NCBI RefSeq assembly: GCF_018403325.1
Contig: NZ_BOSL01000007.1
Span: 124,001 to 188,000, forward strand
Length of the DNA: 64,000 nucleotides
Origin: Paenibacillus vini
GTDB taxonomy: Bacteria; Bacillota; Bacilli; Paenibacillales; Paenibacillaceae
Direction of reading: 5' to 3'
The translations under genes were made by a program, and so were the position numbers. Below, in pieces: positions 1 through 8,607 of this stretch. The notes under the pieces are model-generated. The model searched no databases. It was not told the DNA's origin and saw nothing but the letters and a program-made list of their open reading frames with translations. Position 1 is the stretch's first letter, and each line of letters opens with the position of its first letter.

Positions 1-680
1 GTAAAAAAAATGTAGATATCGTAACCGAGGAATTGCAGAGAATTATTGAATCCGGTCTGGTTAAGCCGGGGGAAAAGCTCGACACGATCGAGAATATGGC
101 GGTCCGTTATCGCGTAGGACGTTCTACGGTACGAGAAGCAATCAGTCATTTGAAAGCCCGGGGCCTGATCGAAACGAAACAAGGCGGCGGCACCTTCGTG
201 AAGGCACAGGCGCTGGAATCGATCCAATCGCGGAAGATCAATGATCGGCAAGAGCTGATTCAGTTGCTTCAGGTGCGTAAAATCGTGGAGGTGGGAAGTA
301 TCGAACTGGCGGCTGAGTTTCGGACCGATAAGGATCTGGAGGAGCTGGGTGCGATTGTCCGCCATATGGAAGACGCTATAGGAAATGAAGAAATGAGCCA
401 GGTCTATGACGTGAATTTTCATCTTGCCATTGCGAGAGCAGCGCAAAATAAGATGCTGGAAGGGATGATGGAAAGCGTCTCCGACATGATGTTCCGCACG
501 ATGCGGGATACCCGTAGCTTATGGATGTTCAGTGAGCAGGAATCCGCCCGCCGTTTGTTCCAGGAGCATCAGCAAATGTTCCAGGCCATAGCGGACCAAA
601 ACAAAAGTGATGCCGCTAAAATTATGAAGCTTCATTTGGCCAAAGCCGGGAAAGAAATGATGAGCGGCATGAAAATTTGA
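1..680 (+). CDS. GntR-family transcriptional regulator, FCD (FadR-like) subfamily, 5'-truncated by window edge
   Basis: The N-terminal winged helix-turn-helix is typical of GntR proteins: a proline/glycine turn (VKPGEKLDTIENMA) is followed by the recognition segment RSTVREAISHLKARG and a wing ending in QGGGTFVKA. The rest is a helical FCD effector domain with its conserved arginine/acid (LLQVRKIVEVG) and histidine (YDVNFHLAIARAA) positions, which normally bind a metal and a carboxylate ligand. The first in-frame start (TTG at 33) is not the true start: the frame stays open upstream through codons reading KKNVDIVTEE, the usual first helix of this family, so the gene begins before base 1. The regulated pathway lies outside the window or is unknown. 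Class is clear; ligand is not. Confidence 0.88.
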   Translation, partial: KKNVDIVTEELQRIIESGLVKPGEKLDTIENMAVRYRVGRSTVREAISHLKARGLIETKQGGGTFVKAQALESIQSRKINDRQELIQLLQVRKIVEVGSIELAAEFRTDKDLEELGAIVRHMEDAIGNEEMSQVYDVNFHLAIARAAQNKMLEGMMESVSDMMFRTMRDTRSLWMFSEQESARRLFQEHQQMFQAIADQNKSDAAKIMKLHLAKAGKEMMSGMKI

Positions 681-740
681 GCAGATGATGTGGCTATAAA
701 TTTATGCGGTGTAATTGAATTGACGAAGGGGAAATGAATT

Positions 741-1610
741 ATGGAGAATCAAGGAACAATTACAATTGACGGTTATCCGTTGACCTATCTCATAGAGGGG
801 GAAGGCGTCCCGGTGATGGTCATCGGAAGCGCGGCCTACTATTCCCGTTTGTTTTCTAAAGAGCTCAGAAATAGCGTAAAACTGATATTTATCGATCACC
901 GGGGTCATGCCCCGTCTCCAGCGGACACGGAGCTTATGGCACCAGAAGCTCTGCTGGATAAAGTGCTGGACGATATCGAAACGATCCGCAATGATTTAGG
1001 GCTGAAAGATTTCGTCATAGCCGGGCATTCGGGCAATGCGTTCCTTGCCGTGGAGTATGCGCTCAAATATCCGGCTGAGGTCCGGCAAGTCGTGCTGCTG
1101 AATACCGCCACCAGCAATAGTGCTGAGAGGCAGCAACAAAGCATTAATTTTTTTGAGCAGACCGCATCCTCTGAACGCAAGCACCGGTTTGAACAAGAAT
1201 TCGCTCTCTTACCTGCTGATATCGAACGCGAGCCTGAAAGGCGATTTGCCCATATGTGTATCCGGTTCGGAGCGCACAGCTTTTTTGATTACGACTTTGA
1301 CGCTACTTCTATGTGGGATGGAGTATATACGAATATGCCGATCCTTGATACTCTATGGGGCGAAGCTTTCGCGCAGCTGGATCTTCGGAAACGTCTAGGC
1401 GAATTACATACTCCAGTCTTTTTAGCTCTCGGCCGGCATGATTATCTCGTGGGTCCGTATACTTTGTGGGATGGGGTGGAGGATAAATACCCCAATATCC
1501 GCAAAGTGTTGTTTGACCGCAGCGGACATAATCCGATGATGGAGGAGCCGGAGCTATTCGATGCCGAGCTTAAGGAATGGCTTTGTTCCTTGAACGGCCA
1601 AGGTTCATAA
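741..1610 (+). CDS. alpha/beta-fold hydrolase
   Basis: A 289-residue single-domain alpha/beta hydrolase, probably cytosolic since no signal peptide is visible. The nucleophile elbow is AGHSGNA with Ser97; the fifth elbow position is Asn instead of the usual Gly. The acid is probably Asp234 (GRHDYLVGP) and the base His263 (SGHNPMMEEP), both at the expected spacing. The oxyanion-loop region is VIGSAAYYSRLF near residue 30. A GAAGGGGAA Shine-Dalgarno precedes ATG 741. The gene follows the GntR regulator by 60 bp on the same strand and may be co-transcribed with it. The overall look is that of proline-iminopeptidase/epoxide-hydrolase-like members; the substrate cannot be named. Confidence 0.85.
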   Translation: MENQGTITIDGYPLTYLIEGEGVPVMVIGSAAYYSRLFSKELRNSVKLIFIDHRGHAPSPADTELMAPEALLDKVLDDIETIRNDLGLKDFVIAGHSGNAFLAVEYALKYPAEVRQVVLLNTATSNSAERQQQSINFFEQTASSERKHRFEQEFALLPADIEREPERRFAHMCIRFGAHSFFDYDFDATSMWDGVYTNMPILDTLWGEAFAQLDLRKRLGELHTPVFLALGRHDYLVGPYTLWDGVEDKYPNIRKVLFDRSGHNPMMEEPELFDAELKEWLCSLNGQGS

Positions 1611-1672
1611 TCTTGTTCTTTTCCGCCTTCATGTTACACTAAAGAGTGACCATGGAGAAGGAGACTGACAAG

Positions 1673-2437
1673 ATGGAATACGAGGACATGACATTTAAAA
1701 TCCCCCAGGAAAGTCCCGACTATGAAGAGCAATCGAACTTCGTCGTCAAAAATATCGAGGCGGTTATAGCAGACAGCATCGAGAAGAACACGAACAAAAT
1801 CGTTCTGAATACGAGTCTGAAGCTGGGCTTGCCTCTTGAAAATATTAATAAAATCGCCGGTCCGATGATCGAAGCGTGGGCAGCGGAAATTTTTACGGAT
1901 GTCCGTGACGACCTGAACAATCCGTATCATCTTATTAATGTCGATGCGCAGCCCCGGCTCGGGATGGCGGATATCGTGCTGCAATTCAAACAGGACGAAA
2001 CGGTTTATACAGGAAACGTTGACGTGAAGGCAACCGCCGGGGACATACCAAAGTCGGGCCGAGGGCCGAATATTACGTCTTTTTCACGAATTAGAACCGC
2101 TTATGTGGATGACCCGGATTTTATGTTCATCATTCTAAGTCTGAAGCACAAAGTGTACTCGGTCAGAAATGAAGAGACGTTCCTGATGGATGGCATTATG
2201 GAAATCACCGATTATAACGCCTATGATCTCAAATTTATCAGCGATGGGGATATTAGCTATAATCCTGCGCTCGGCTCCGGACAAATTCAGATTAAGGATA
2301 TCCACTACATCACTTACCAGCACAGAACGACCTGGGAATTTTGCCAGCTGCTGGACGCCAAATATTTGCGCAGTTCCCGCAGAACGATGGACGACTGGTA
2401 CAGGGAGGCCACGAAATTCAAATGGATAAAGAACTGA
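1673..2437 (+). CDS. Putative type II restriction endonuclease (PD-(D/E)XK-like)
   Basis: I did not recognise this 254-residue protein by itself; the call rests on its place directly upstream of, and overlapping, a DNA methyltransferase gene, and on a PD-(D/E)XK-like pattern: Asp100 in LGMADIVLQF followed by Asp117-Val-Lys119 in GNVDVKA, as expected for a metal-dependent nuclease core. A basic patch follows (PKSGRGPNITSFSRIRTAY). It would cleave DNA at a site protected by the partner methylase; the site cannot be predicted. GTG 1646 and ATG 1652 are also in frame, but ATG 1673 is preceded by GGAGAAGGAG nine bases upstream and is preferred. The stop lies inside the methyltransferase gene. Confidence 0.7.
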   Translation: MEYEDMTFKIPQESPDYEEQSNFVVKNIEAVIADSIEKNTNKIVLNTSLKLGLPLENINKIAGPMIEAWAAEIFTDVRDDLNNPYHLINVDAQPRLGMADIVLQFKQDETVYTGNVDVKATAGDIPKSGRGPNITSFSRIRTAYVDDPDFMFIILSLKHKVYSVRNEETFLMDGIMEITDYNAYDLKFISDGDISYNPALGSGQIQIKDIHYITYQHRTTWEFCQLLDAKYLRSSRRTMDDWYREATKFKWIKN

Positions 2438-3444
2438 GACTGGATGCCATTTGCGGAGACAGCTTGCAGGTTATGAGAGAGATGGAGCCCGAATCCGTAG
2501 ATCTCATCGTGACGGACCCGCCCTATAACCTTTCCAAAGACTATGGAAATACGAAGGACAATCTGGAATTTGACGAATATCTGGATTTCTCCAGAGCATG
2601 GCTAACCGAAGCTAAACGGATTCTGAAAAAAGACGGGACGATCTACGTGTTCATGGGTGTAAGATACATTTCTTATATCTATGCCATTCTTGAAAGGGAG
2701 CTCGGCTTCGAGTTCAACTCGTGGATTACCTGGTATTATACCCAGGGGATCGGAAAGACGAAGGGCTTCAGTCCGCGCCATGACGATATTCTCATGTTTA
2801 CGAAGAGTAAGAAGTTTAACTTTTATCTGGACCAGGTTCGTGTGCCGCAAAAATATTATCGAAGCATCAACAACATGCGGGGGGCGAATCCGGGGAATGT
2901 ATGGGAATTCAGTCATGTGCATTATTGTCAGACGAGCCGTCAGCCCCATCCGACCCAGAAGCCGGAGGGCTTATTTGAAAGGATGATCCTGGCCAGTTCG
3001 AAAGAAGGGGATACGGTGCTCGATCCGTTCGTGGGAAGCGGGACCGCGCTTCGGGTTTGTCAGCAAACCGGCAGAAACGGTATCGGTATCGACATCAACC
3101 GGGAATATATCGAAATGGCGAGCGAACGGCTGAATCTGGAGTTTAACGGGTTCGACAGTATCGATGACCGGTTCGAGCGGGTTCCCAACGACCTGAATGA
3201 ACGAGAAATCCGCCGGGAGTATATCCGCAATCATATCGAATGGTTTTTGGAGCATCATCGGGGTTCGCTGGATACCTTCGTCGATTCGGTCAAGGAGAAG
3301 TATGGACATAAGATGGATGCCGAGGAATTGAAGGAGCTGGAGAGCCTGGTCCGACAAAATCCGAAGCCTGCCAATAAGCAGCATTTGAAAATCCGGAGTG
3401 ATAAGCCGGGAAAGGAGCAGGTTGAGCAACTTGAGTTTTTGTGA
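2422..3444 (+). CDS. DNA methyltransferase (N6-adenine/N4-cytosine, beta-class), RM partner
   Basis: Transfers a methyl group from S-adenosylmethionine to the exocyclic amino group of adenine or cytosine. In this 340-residue protein the catalytic motif IV TDPPY (31-35) comes first, the target-recognition part lies in the middle, and the AdoMet-binding motif DPFVGSGT (201-208) comes late, preceded by HPTQKP (176-181). That order defines beta-class amino-methyltransferases. The C-terminal 100 residues are charged and helical. ATG 2422 overlaps the end of the upstream nuclease gene by 16 bp, with GGGAGG upstream, suggesting translational coupling. DPPY is commoner in adenine methylases, but the base cannot be settled from sequence. 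Together with the preceding gene it forms a two-gene type II restriction-modification unit. Confidence 0.88.
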   Translation: MDKELRLDAICGDSLQVMREMEPESVDLIVTDPPYNLSKDYGNTKDNLEFDEYLDFSRAWLTEAKRILKKDGTIYVFMGVRYISYIYAILERELGFEFNSWITWYYTQGIGKTKGFSPRHDDILMFTKSKKFNFYLDQVRVPQKYYRSINNMRGANPGNVWEFSHVHYCQTSRQPHPTQKPEGLFERMILASSKEGDTVLDPFVGSGTALRVCQQTGRNGIGIDINREYIEMASERLNLEFNGFDSIDDRFERVPNDLNEREIRREYIRNHIEWFLEHHRGSLDTFVDSVKEKYGHKMDAEELKELESLVRQNPKPANKQHLKIRSDKPGKEQVEQLEFL

Positions 3445-3448
3445 ACAG

Positions 3449-3490
3449 AAAAGGGTCTTCCGGAATGAAATGAACCGGAAGACCCTTTTT
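3449..3490. terminator. Intrinsic terminator, bidirectional
   Basis: A 13-bp perfect stem (AAGGGTCTTCCGG at 3451-3463 with its complement at 3475-3487) is flanked by A's and followed by a T run. It sits between the convergent methyltransferase and DUF2871 genes and can serve both. Confidence 0.92.
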
Positions 3491-3501
3491 GATCTGTTAG
3501 A

Positions 3502-3897
3502 TTATTTTACCCGTTTGCCAAGCAGAATCAGGAGCCACACGAACCCGGCGCCCAGAATCGTATGACCGAGTCCGGCGATATGCGGCAGGAAGCTGATATC
3601 GGTTCCGTTAATTTGCAGCATCCCGCGGGTCGCCATGGCCCCGATCGTAATCAACAGGCCTAAATTATATACGATATACCAGGCGTTAAAAGATTTGGCC
3701 TCATGGACTTGAAAAAGTTTGCCTAAGATCAAGGTTATGAGGAAGAACAAAAATCCCAGCACTAGAATATGCGTATGAAGCGCAACCAGGATCGTATCGC
3801 CGGTAAAATCACTGTGCTTCGTAATCTCGCGGTAGGATATTCCTGCGAGCAAACCGAGAATGGCGTAAAAAAATGAGGCGTAATATAGTTTTTTCAT
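3502..3897 (-). CDS. DUF2871-type small integral membrane protein
   Basis: A 131-residue polytopic membrane protein with about four hydrophobic segments and two histidines in membrane context (ALHTHILVLGFLF and LPHIAGLGHTILGAG), reminiscent of heme/metal-binding membrane proteins. The pattern fits the DUF2871 family of Bacillota, which has no established function. The frame is open far upstream, but the start at 3897 is supported by GAAGGGGA nine bases before it, and the sequence upstream does not resemble this family. It is divergent from the kinase gene at 4057 and convergent with the restriction-modification pair. Confidence 0.75.
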   Translation of the reverse strand: MKKLYYASFFYAILGLLAGISYREITKHSDFTGDTILVALHTHILVLGFLFFLITLILGKLFQVHEAKSFNAWYIVYNLGLLITIGAMATRGMLQINGTDISFLPHIAGLGHTILGAGFVWLLILLGKRVK

Positions 3898-4056
3898 GTC
3901 GCTTCTGTCCCCTTCTTGAATTTCTTCTTGATCCAAGCATAGCAAGCAAATAAGAACGGAATATGAACGGATGATTACATTTGGAGGTTGCGCCGTAATT
4001 TGCGATAATAGAGAAGTATAAACATTACTTTGATTATGCCGGGAGAGGATTAAAGG

Positions 4057-5076
4057 ATGTCTGAATCGATGGTAAGGCAGTTTTGGCCGGGATGGAAAGG
4101 ACCCATCAAGGAAGGCGATAGCGGCTGGAACAATACAACCCGTTATATTGAAAATAAAGGACGCAACTGTGTGCTGCGGATTTACGAGACTCATCGGGAC
4201 CGCGAGAAAATAGAGTTTGAGCACGAAATACTGGCTCGCCTGCAGGAGATCCCGCTCAGCTTCCAGGTCCCTTTTCCCGTTAGAACGCCGGAAGGGGACA
4301 GCATTATCCGGATGGAAGACGGCAGCGGCCGGTTTGCCTGCCTGTTCGAATATATCGAGGGAGTACGACCGCAGCATGAGGGATTTGTCGCTGCCCATTC
4401 ATTTGGACAAGCGGCTGCGGAGTTGGTCGAAGCTTTAAAGACGGTCAATACCGATTTGGCTCCCTCATACCGACCATACTATGAACTGCATCAATCTTAT
4501 CCGATTTGCGATTACGAAACGGTCCGTAAATTTTGCGAGCATCCTCCGGAGGCATTCCGGGAACAGCATGACGCTATTCTTGTATTGGGTGAAGCCTATG
4601 ACAAAATCTGCGACCGTCTCGAGGATTTAAGAAACTTGCCCCATCAACTGGTGCACGGTGATCTAAATCCGTCGAATCTGCTGGTATATGAGGATCATCC
4701 GGAAGAAATCGCTGCGCTGCTGGATTTCGAATTCTGTACAAGAGATGTAAGAGCCATGGAACCGGCCGTCGTGATCTCGGATCTGCTTGGTTACGGAGAT
4801 AAGCGCGAGAATATCCGGCAATTTTGCGAAGGCTTCGGCAAACGGCTGCGTCTGAAAACCGAAGAAATCGCTAATATTCCGAGTCTTATCCGTTTGAGAA
4901 AAGTGGATGTATTTCTTCATTTCCTGAGCCGGTATTTGAAAGGGACGGACGGCCCCGCAGTACTCAAATCCCAAGTTGAATCGCTGGCAGCCGAGTTGGA
5001 AGAGCTGAAACGGGATGAAATCTGGATCCGCGAAATCTTAAGGGAACATTTGTTGGACCGGTTAGGATTGGATTAA
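4057..5076 (+). CDS. Phosphotransferase of the APH / homoserine kinase type II fold
   Basis: A 339-residue protein-kinase-like small-molecule phosphotransferase. The catalytic loop HGDLNPSNLL lies at 200-209 and the metal-binding LDFEF at 222-226, where the usual DFD has become DFE. The N-lobe has CVLRIYETH (38-46) as the ATP-binding lysine/arginine region. Similar proteins phosphorylate aminoglycosides, homoserine, choline or sugars; the acceptor cannot be told from sequence. GGGAGAGGA precedes ATG 4057. The stop lies only four bases from the stop of the convergent M23 gene, leaving no room for a separate terminator. Confidence 0.8.
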   Translation: MSESMVRQFWPGWKGPIKEGDSGWNNTTRYIENKGRNCVLRIYETHRDREKIEFEHEILARLQEIPLSFQVPFPVRTPEGDSIIRMEDGSGRFACLFEYIEGVRPQHEGFVAAHSFGQAAAELVEALKTVNTDLAPSYRPYYELHQSYPICDYETVRKFCEHPPEAFREQHDAILVLGEAYDKICDRLEDLRNLPHQLVHGDLNPSNLLVYEDHPEEIAALLDFEFCTRDVRAMEPAVVISDLLGYGDKRENIRQFCEGFGKRLRLKTEEIANIPSLIRLRKVDVFLHFLSRYLKGTDGPAVLKSQVESLAAELEELKRDEIWIREILREHLLDRLGLD

Positions 5077-5080
5077 TTGT

Positions 5081-5962
5081 TTAAAAGGAGGGGCTCACTA
5101 CGGTTCCTTTTTGCGGCATTGGAACGGTGTCCGTCCCCTCAAAATAAAGCGGAAGCCCCTCAGCCAATACGGGATGCGGCGTCAAGACCGGATTTTGGCG
5201 CTGATGATGAATATGCAAATGCGGTTCCGAGGTGGAGCCGCTGTTGCCGACTCGTCCTAAAAGATCACCGGTTTGTACATGATCTCCTATTTTGACTGTC
5301 AGACTATTCTGTTTCAAATGATTAAGGAGCAAGTAGGTGCCGGTTTCATCGAGCTTTAGATAGACGTGATTTCCTTCCATGGAGAGAAATGACTCGCTCC
5401 CCGGCTCTATATCGTGTTCTTCATCATAGGCGGCAATGACAATCCCCGACGCCGGAGAAAGGATTTCTTGATTCCATATTCCGTAATCCTCCGGGTTGTG
5501 GCTTCCTGTGTTGAAAGGCTCCATGACGAGGTCATAGGCCCAGCGTTCGGATGCCCAAGTGATGTGAGGCAAGTTCGTATTGAGGGAATCACCACCCCAA
5601 CCGACAACTGTTTTTCCGGCAAACGGCCAGTTTACGGTAACCGAGGGCTGAGCATTTTGAATACGTGACGGGTACGGTAATTGTATGATGTTCATAAGCA
5701 ATAACAAATGGAGGCTTAGGAGGATTGCGGCAATGAAGCCGATCCTTCTTTTTTTCGTGCTTTTCTTTTTGATGACATTTATGACCCACAGAGTAACATT
5801 CAAAAGCAAATAGGCTATACCTAAAATGGGGATGACCATTTTGAGTGAGAACCATGCATAGGCGCGCGGTAACCCAGCCCCGGCGTAAACGAAGATCCAT
5901 GTCAAAATAAGAACGGTAAACATGGCGGCATTCATAAGACCTATTTTTTTAAGTAGTTTCAT
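5081..5962 (-). CDS. M23-family (LytM-like) metallopeptidase with N-terminal membrane segments
   Basis: A 293-residue protein with three hydrophobic segments (about 10-30, 38-60 and 74-94) and an extracytoplasmic LytM/M23 domain. Likely zinc and catalytic residues are His133 and Asp144 (HITWASERWAYD), His215 (LLNHLKQ) and the HLH motif with His248/His250 (EPHLHIH). M23 enzymes usually cut peptide cross-links in peptidoglycan. The surrounding pattern ILSPASGIVIAAYD and KIGDHVQTGDLLGRVGNSG is canonical for the fold. Longer in-frame starts exist, but ATG 5962 begins the natural hydrophobic N-terminus and has AGGAG 13 bases upstream, slightly far. Confidence 0.87.
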   Translation of the reverse strand: MKLLKKIGLMNAAMFTVLILTWIFVYAGAGLPRAYAWFSLKMVIPILGIAYLLLNVTLWVINVIKKKSTKKRRIGFIAAILLSLHLLLLMNIIQLPYPSRIQNAQPSVTVNWPFAGKTVVGWGGDSLNTNLPHITWASERWAYDLVMEPFNTGSHNPEDYGIWNQEILSPASGIVIAAYDEEHDIEPGSESFLSMEGNHVYLKLDETGTYLLLNHLKQNSLTVKIGDHVQTGDLLGRVGNSGSTSEPHLHIHHQRQNPVLTPHPVLAEGLPLYFEGTDTVPMPQKGTVVSPSF

Positions 5963-6183
5963 AAGTAGGAAACAACTCCTGTCCGTTATATGTAAAACTC
6001 TATCACTACTGATAGACGATGAGGAGAGGGGCAAACCCTGCATCCGCATAAATATATCACCCAGTTGTTCGGTGACCAGCTTCCGGTAATATGGTAATGG
6101 AAAGGCCCTTTTTGCTTTTCATGGAATAGGGTTGGGGCTATAATGTTCCTGAAAGATTTGATTGGGAGAGTAGGAAACCTGCG

Positions 6184-7262
6184 ATGAAAGACAAATTAAA
6201 TAGCCTTCCTTCATCACCGGGGGTATACCTGATGAAAGATTACCATGGGGGCGTTATTTATGTCGGCAAATCCAAGAACCTGAAGCAAAGAGTGCAGTCG
6301 TATTTTTATAAATCAAAGTCCCATTCCAATAAGGTTAAACGGATGGTCAGCCAAATCAAGGATCTGGAGTACAGGGTGACGGACACGGAGTTTGAAGCCT
6401 TTATGCTGGAATGCAAATTAATCCATGAAATCAAGCCCGTATATAATAAGAAGATGAAAAACCCGCTCGGTTATACTTATATCCTGATCCATGCCGGGAA
6501 GGGACTTAGGAGCATTGAAGTGACGAACGTTTTGCCGGCAAACGAGACTCCTGTCTGTTTTGGACCTTATACGGCCAACAGGACACGGTCGAAAAGGCGG
6601 TGCAAGGCATTCGGGATTGCTTTAAAATTGCGTGCAATCAATCCGGCTTCAGCGGTTCACCTTGTCTGAACCATTCGCTGGGCTTGTGTTTGGGAATGTG
6701 CGCAGGCGGGGAAGCGGAGGTCAAGGAATATAACGAGATCCTGGATCGTATCATTTCCCTGTTAGATGGTACTGACAGAGGGCTGTATACGGAAATGGTG
6801 AAGCGTATGCAGGACGCTGCCGAGAGATTCGATTTTGAGGCTGCGGCGAAGTACAGGGATCAGCTCGATACAGTAAATTACCTGTTGAATAAGGAAAAGG
6901 TCATCGGCTTTACCGAAGAAAATAGAAACATCGTCATTACTGAAAAATTGGATGATAATACCGTCAAGCTCTTTTTGGTTAAACGAAATCGGGTGCTTAT
7001 TAGTAAGAAGATTAACTTGCAAGTTCATCCGTCTCCTGAAGTACTGATTAAGGAACAAACAGAGTTAATCCTATCCTGTTTCAGGGAAGACCCCGAGACA
7101 GCCGCTGCTTGTTCCGGTGACATTACCCGCGACGAAATCGATGAAGCTCAAATCATATATAGCTACCTGCAAGGCAGTTCCTGCAATTACTTCCATCTCC
7201 CCCAGGAATGGATAGATTCGCAGGACATTGCCGGAATCGAAGAGGCACTGATTAACTTGTAA
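6184..7262 (+). pseudogene. UvrC-like GIY-YIG excinuclease gene, frameshifted near 6580
   Basis: The first part (6184 to about 6580) encodes a GIY-YIG nuclease domain as in UvrC: SSPGVYLMKDYHGGVIYVGKS, KNLKQRVQSYF, then TDTEFEAFMLE. At FGPYTAN the reading moves to another frame, which continues without interruption as DTVEKAVQGIRDCFKI, a cysteine-containing stretch (SPCLNHSLGLCLGMCAGG) and a UVR motif (FDFEAAAKYRDQLD) to 7262. One lost G in a short G run near 6580 would explain it: a restored ANRDTVEK junction matches the family. Repaired, the product has about 359 residues and lacks the RNase H-like and helix-hairpin-helix parts of true UvrC, resembling Cho-type auxiliary incision nucleases. 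It is either a recent pseudogene or an assembly error. Confidence 0.82.
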
Positions 7263-7322
7263 ATCATTTCCTTGACTGCTGAATGTATAATGAGAACAGG
7301 TAAATTTAGTAAGGAGGGTAAC

Positions 7323-7805
7323 ATGAATCATTATCCGAACGAAATTCAGGATTTTCATGACACGGTATTAAAATTAAGAGGAATTACAGGCATTGAAAGC
7401 GGGGTAGACAATTTAGAGCCAATCGATTCGGTCATGCTGGGATTTCCTCCGTTTGCCCATCTGCCCCATGGAGCCCTTCTGCGGACCAACGGCGGATTGG
7501 AGAATGAAGTATTGATCCAGTTTGAGCTGGAGACCGATTATTCATTGGATAGCTTGCATTCCATTGAATTTCTGGCCTGGTTCGTTCGGGATTCCGCAAG
7601 GGGAGGAACGGCTATTCAATTAAGACCTTTTGCCCTGCCGCCGGATTCTCCGCATGGAAGACAACTCGGAACGTCTCTGAAATATCACTTGGATCTGTTT
7701 GTCGGCGGGATCGAAGAGTCACTGGAACCGGCATATGAAATCCTTCGTAAGCTGACCCAATCCCTTGAATTGGCGATTACGTTATATGAGATTCCTATTA
7801 AATAA
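7323..7805 (+). CDS. Hypothetical protein, 160 aa
   Basis: I do not recognise this family. The product is soluble, acidic and without signal peptide or membrane segment. It has mixed alpha/beta character, a proline-rich middle (ALPPDSPHGR) and a helical C-terminus (YEILRKLTQSLELAITLYEI). A strong AAGGAGGG site lies five bases before ATG 7323. A TATAAT at 7286-7291 could be a -10 element, but no -35 lies at proper distance. It precedes the CPBP protease gene by 23 bp and may share its transcript. Confidence 0.7.
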   Translation: MNHYPNEIQDFHDTVLKLRGITGIESGVDNLEPIDSVMLGFPPFAHLPHGALLRTNGGLENEVLIQFELETDYSLDSLHSIEFLAWFVRDSARGGTAIQLRPFALPPDSPHGRQLGTSLKYHLDLFVGGIEESLEPAYEILRKLTQSLELAITLYEIPIK

Positions 7806-7828
7806 GAATGATAACTGGGGGAGAAAAG

Positions 7829-8596
7829 ATGAAACAAACGAAGACAAAAGGTCATCCGATTCTATTTTCGCTTATGCTGGGCATTTTATTAACCTTCCTC
7901 GTCGCAGCTGCATCTGCGGTGGCAACGATCATGGAGCTCGGGGACAGAGGGATCATGATTGCCCAGGGCGGTGCCTTCTTGATTATGGCGATCATCGTGA
8001 CCTTGTATATGAACAAGAAAAGTAGAACTTGGGCAAGCTTTGGATTTATCAAACATGATCTTCGAAAAGGAAAAGCGACGCTCTATTATATCCCGCTGCT
8101 GATTATTGCGGTTGTTCAGCCGATCATGGGCGGCTTTAATCTGAAACTAACGTTCTTGGATATTCTCATCATTTTGGTCTTTTCGCTGATTGTCGGTTAC
8201 ACGGAAGAGTCGGTCTTCAGAGGCATTATGCGGGAAAAGCTGCAGCATAAAGGCAGGGTGTTCTACATAGTTTTCTCAGCTCTGGTTTTCGGAATTTTAC
8301 ATATGGCCAATGCGCTGAACGGTACCAATATCATATATATCCTTCTGCAAGTCATTAATGCCCTGCTGATCGGCTTCATTCTTGCGCTGCTGATCGAAAC
8401 CTCCGGTAATATTGTCCCTTTGATCGTTTTCCATTTCTTGTTCGATGCGCTCGCTCAAATGACGAGCAACGCTCTTTTGGATCAAGAGGTGCTTGTAGTT
8501 TCGATTTTGAATATCCTGTACTTGTGTTACGGTGTTTATCTGGTTTACGGTTTCATAAACAGAAAAAAGACGGGTTCCATGAATCTGCAAATTTGA
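7829..8596 (+). CDS. CPBP-family intramembrane glutamic endopeptidase (CAAX/Abi)
   Basis: A 255-residue membrane protein with about seven to eight hydrophobic helices and the three CPBP signatures: EESVFRG (Glu126, Glu127, Arg131), a histidine in FGILHMANAL (His158), and FHFLFD (His202, Asp206). Relatives are intramembrane proteases related to Rce1; some give immunity to bacteriocins, others process membrane proteins. An upstream ATG at 7808 is in frame, but GGGGGAG at 7817-7823 places the start at 7829. The MOSC gene begins 11 bp after its stop, so the two are probably co-transcribed. Confidence 0.88.
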   Translation: MKQTKTKGHPILFSLMLGILLTFLVAAASAVATIMELGDRGIMIAQGGAFLIMAIIVTLYMNKKSRTWASFGFIKHDLRKGKATLYYIPLLIIAVVQPIMGGFNLKLTFLDILIILVFSLIVGYTEESVFRGIMREKLQHKGRVFYIVFSALVFGILHMANALNGTNIIYILLQVINALLIGFILALLIETSGNIVPLIVFHFLFDALAQMTSNALLDQEVLVVSILNILYLCYGVYLVYGFINRKKTGSMNLQI

Positions 8597-8607
8597 GGTG
8601 ATCAACG

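Noticed and set aside
2341-2421. Longer start for the methyltransferase at 2341
   Set aside because: The extra 27 residues lie inside the nuclease gene, have no ribosome binding site and do not resemble a methyltransferase N-terminus.
3898-4398. N-terminal extension of the DUF2871 gene to 4398
   Set aside because: It runs through the divergent kinase gene; a clear Shine-Dalgarno places the start at 3897.
7272-7291. TTGACT followed by TATAAT before the 160-aa hypothetical gene, looking like a promoter
   Set aside because: Spacer is only 8 bp, far from the needed 16-18; at most the TATAAT is a -10 with a poor -35.
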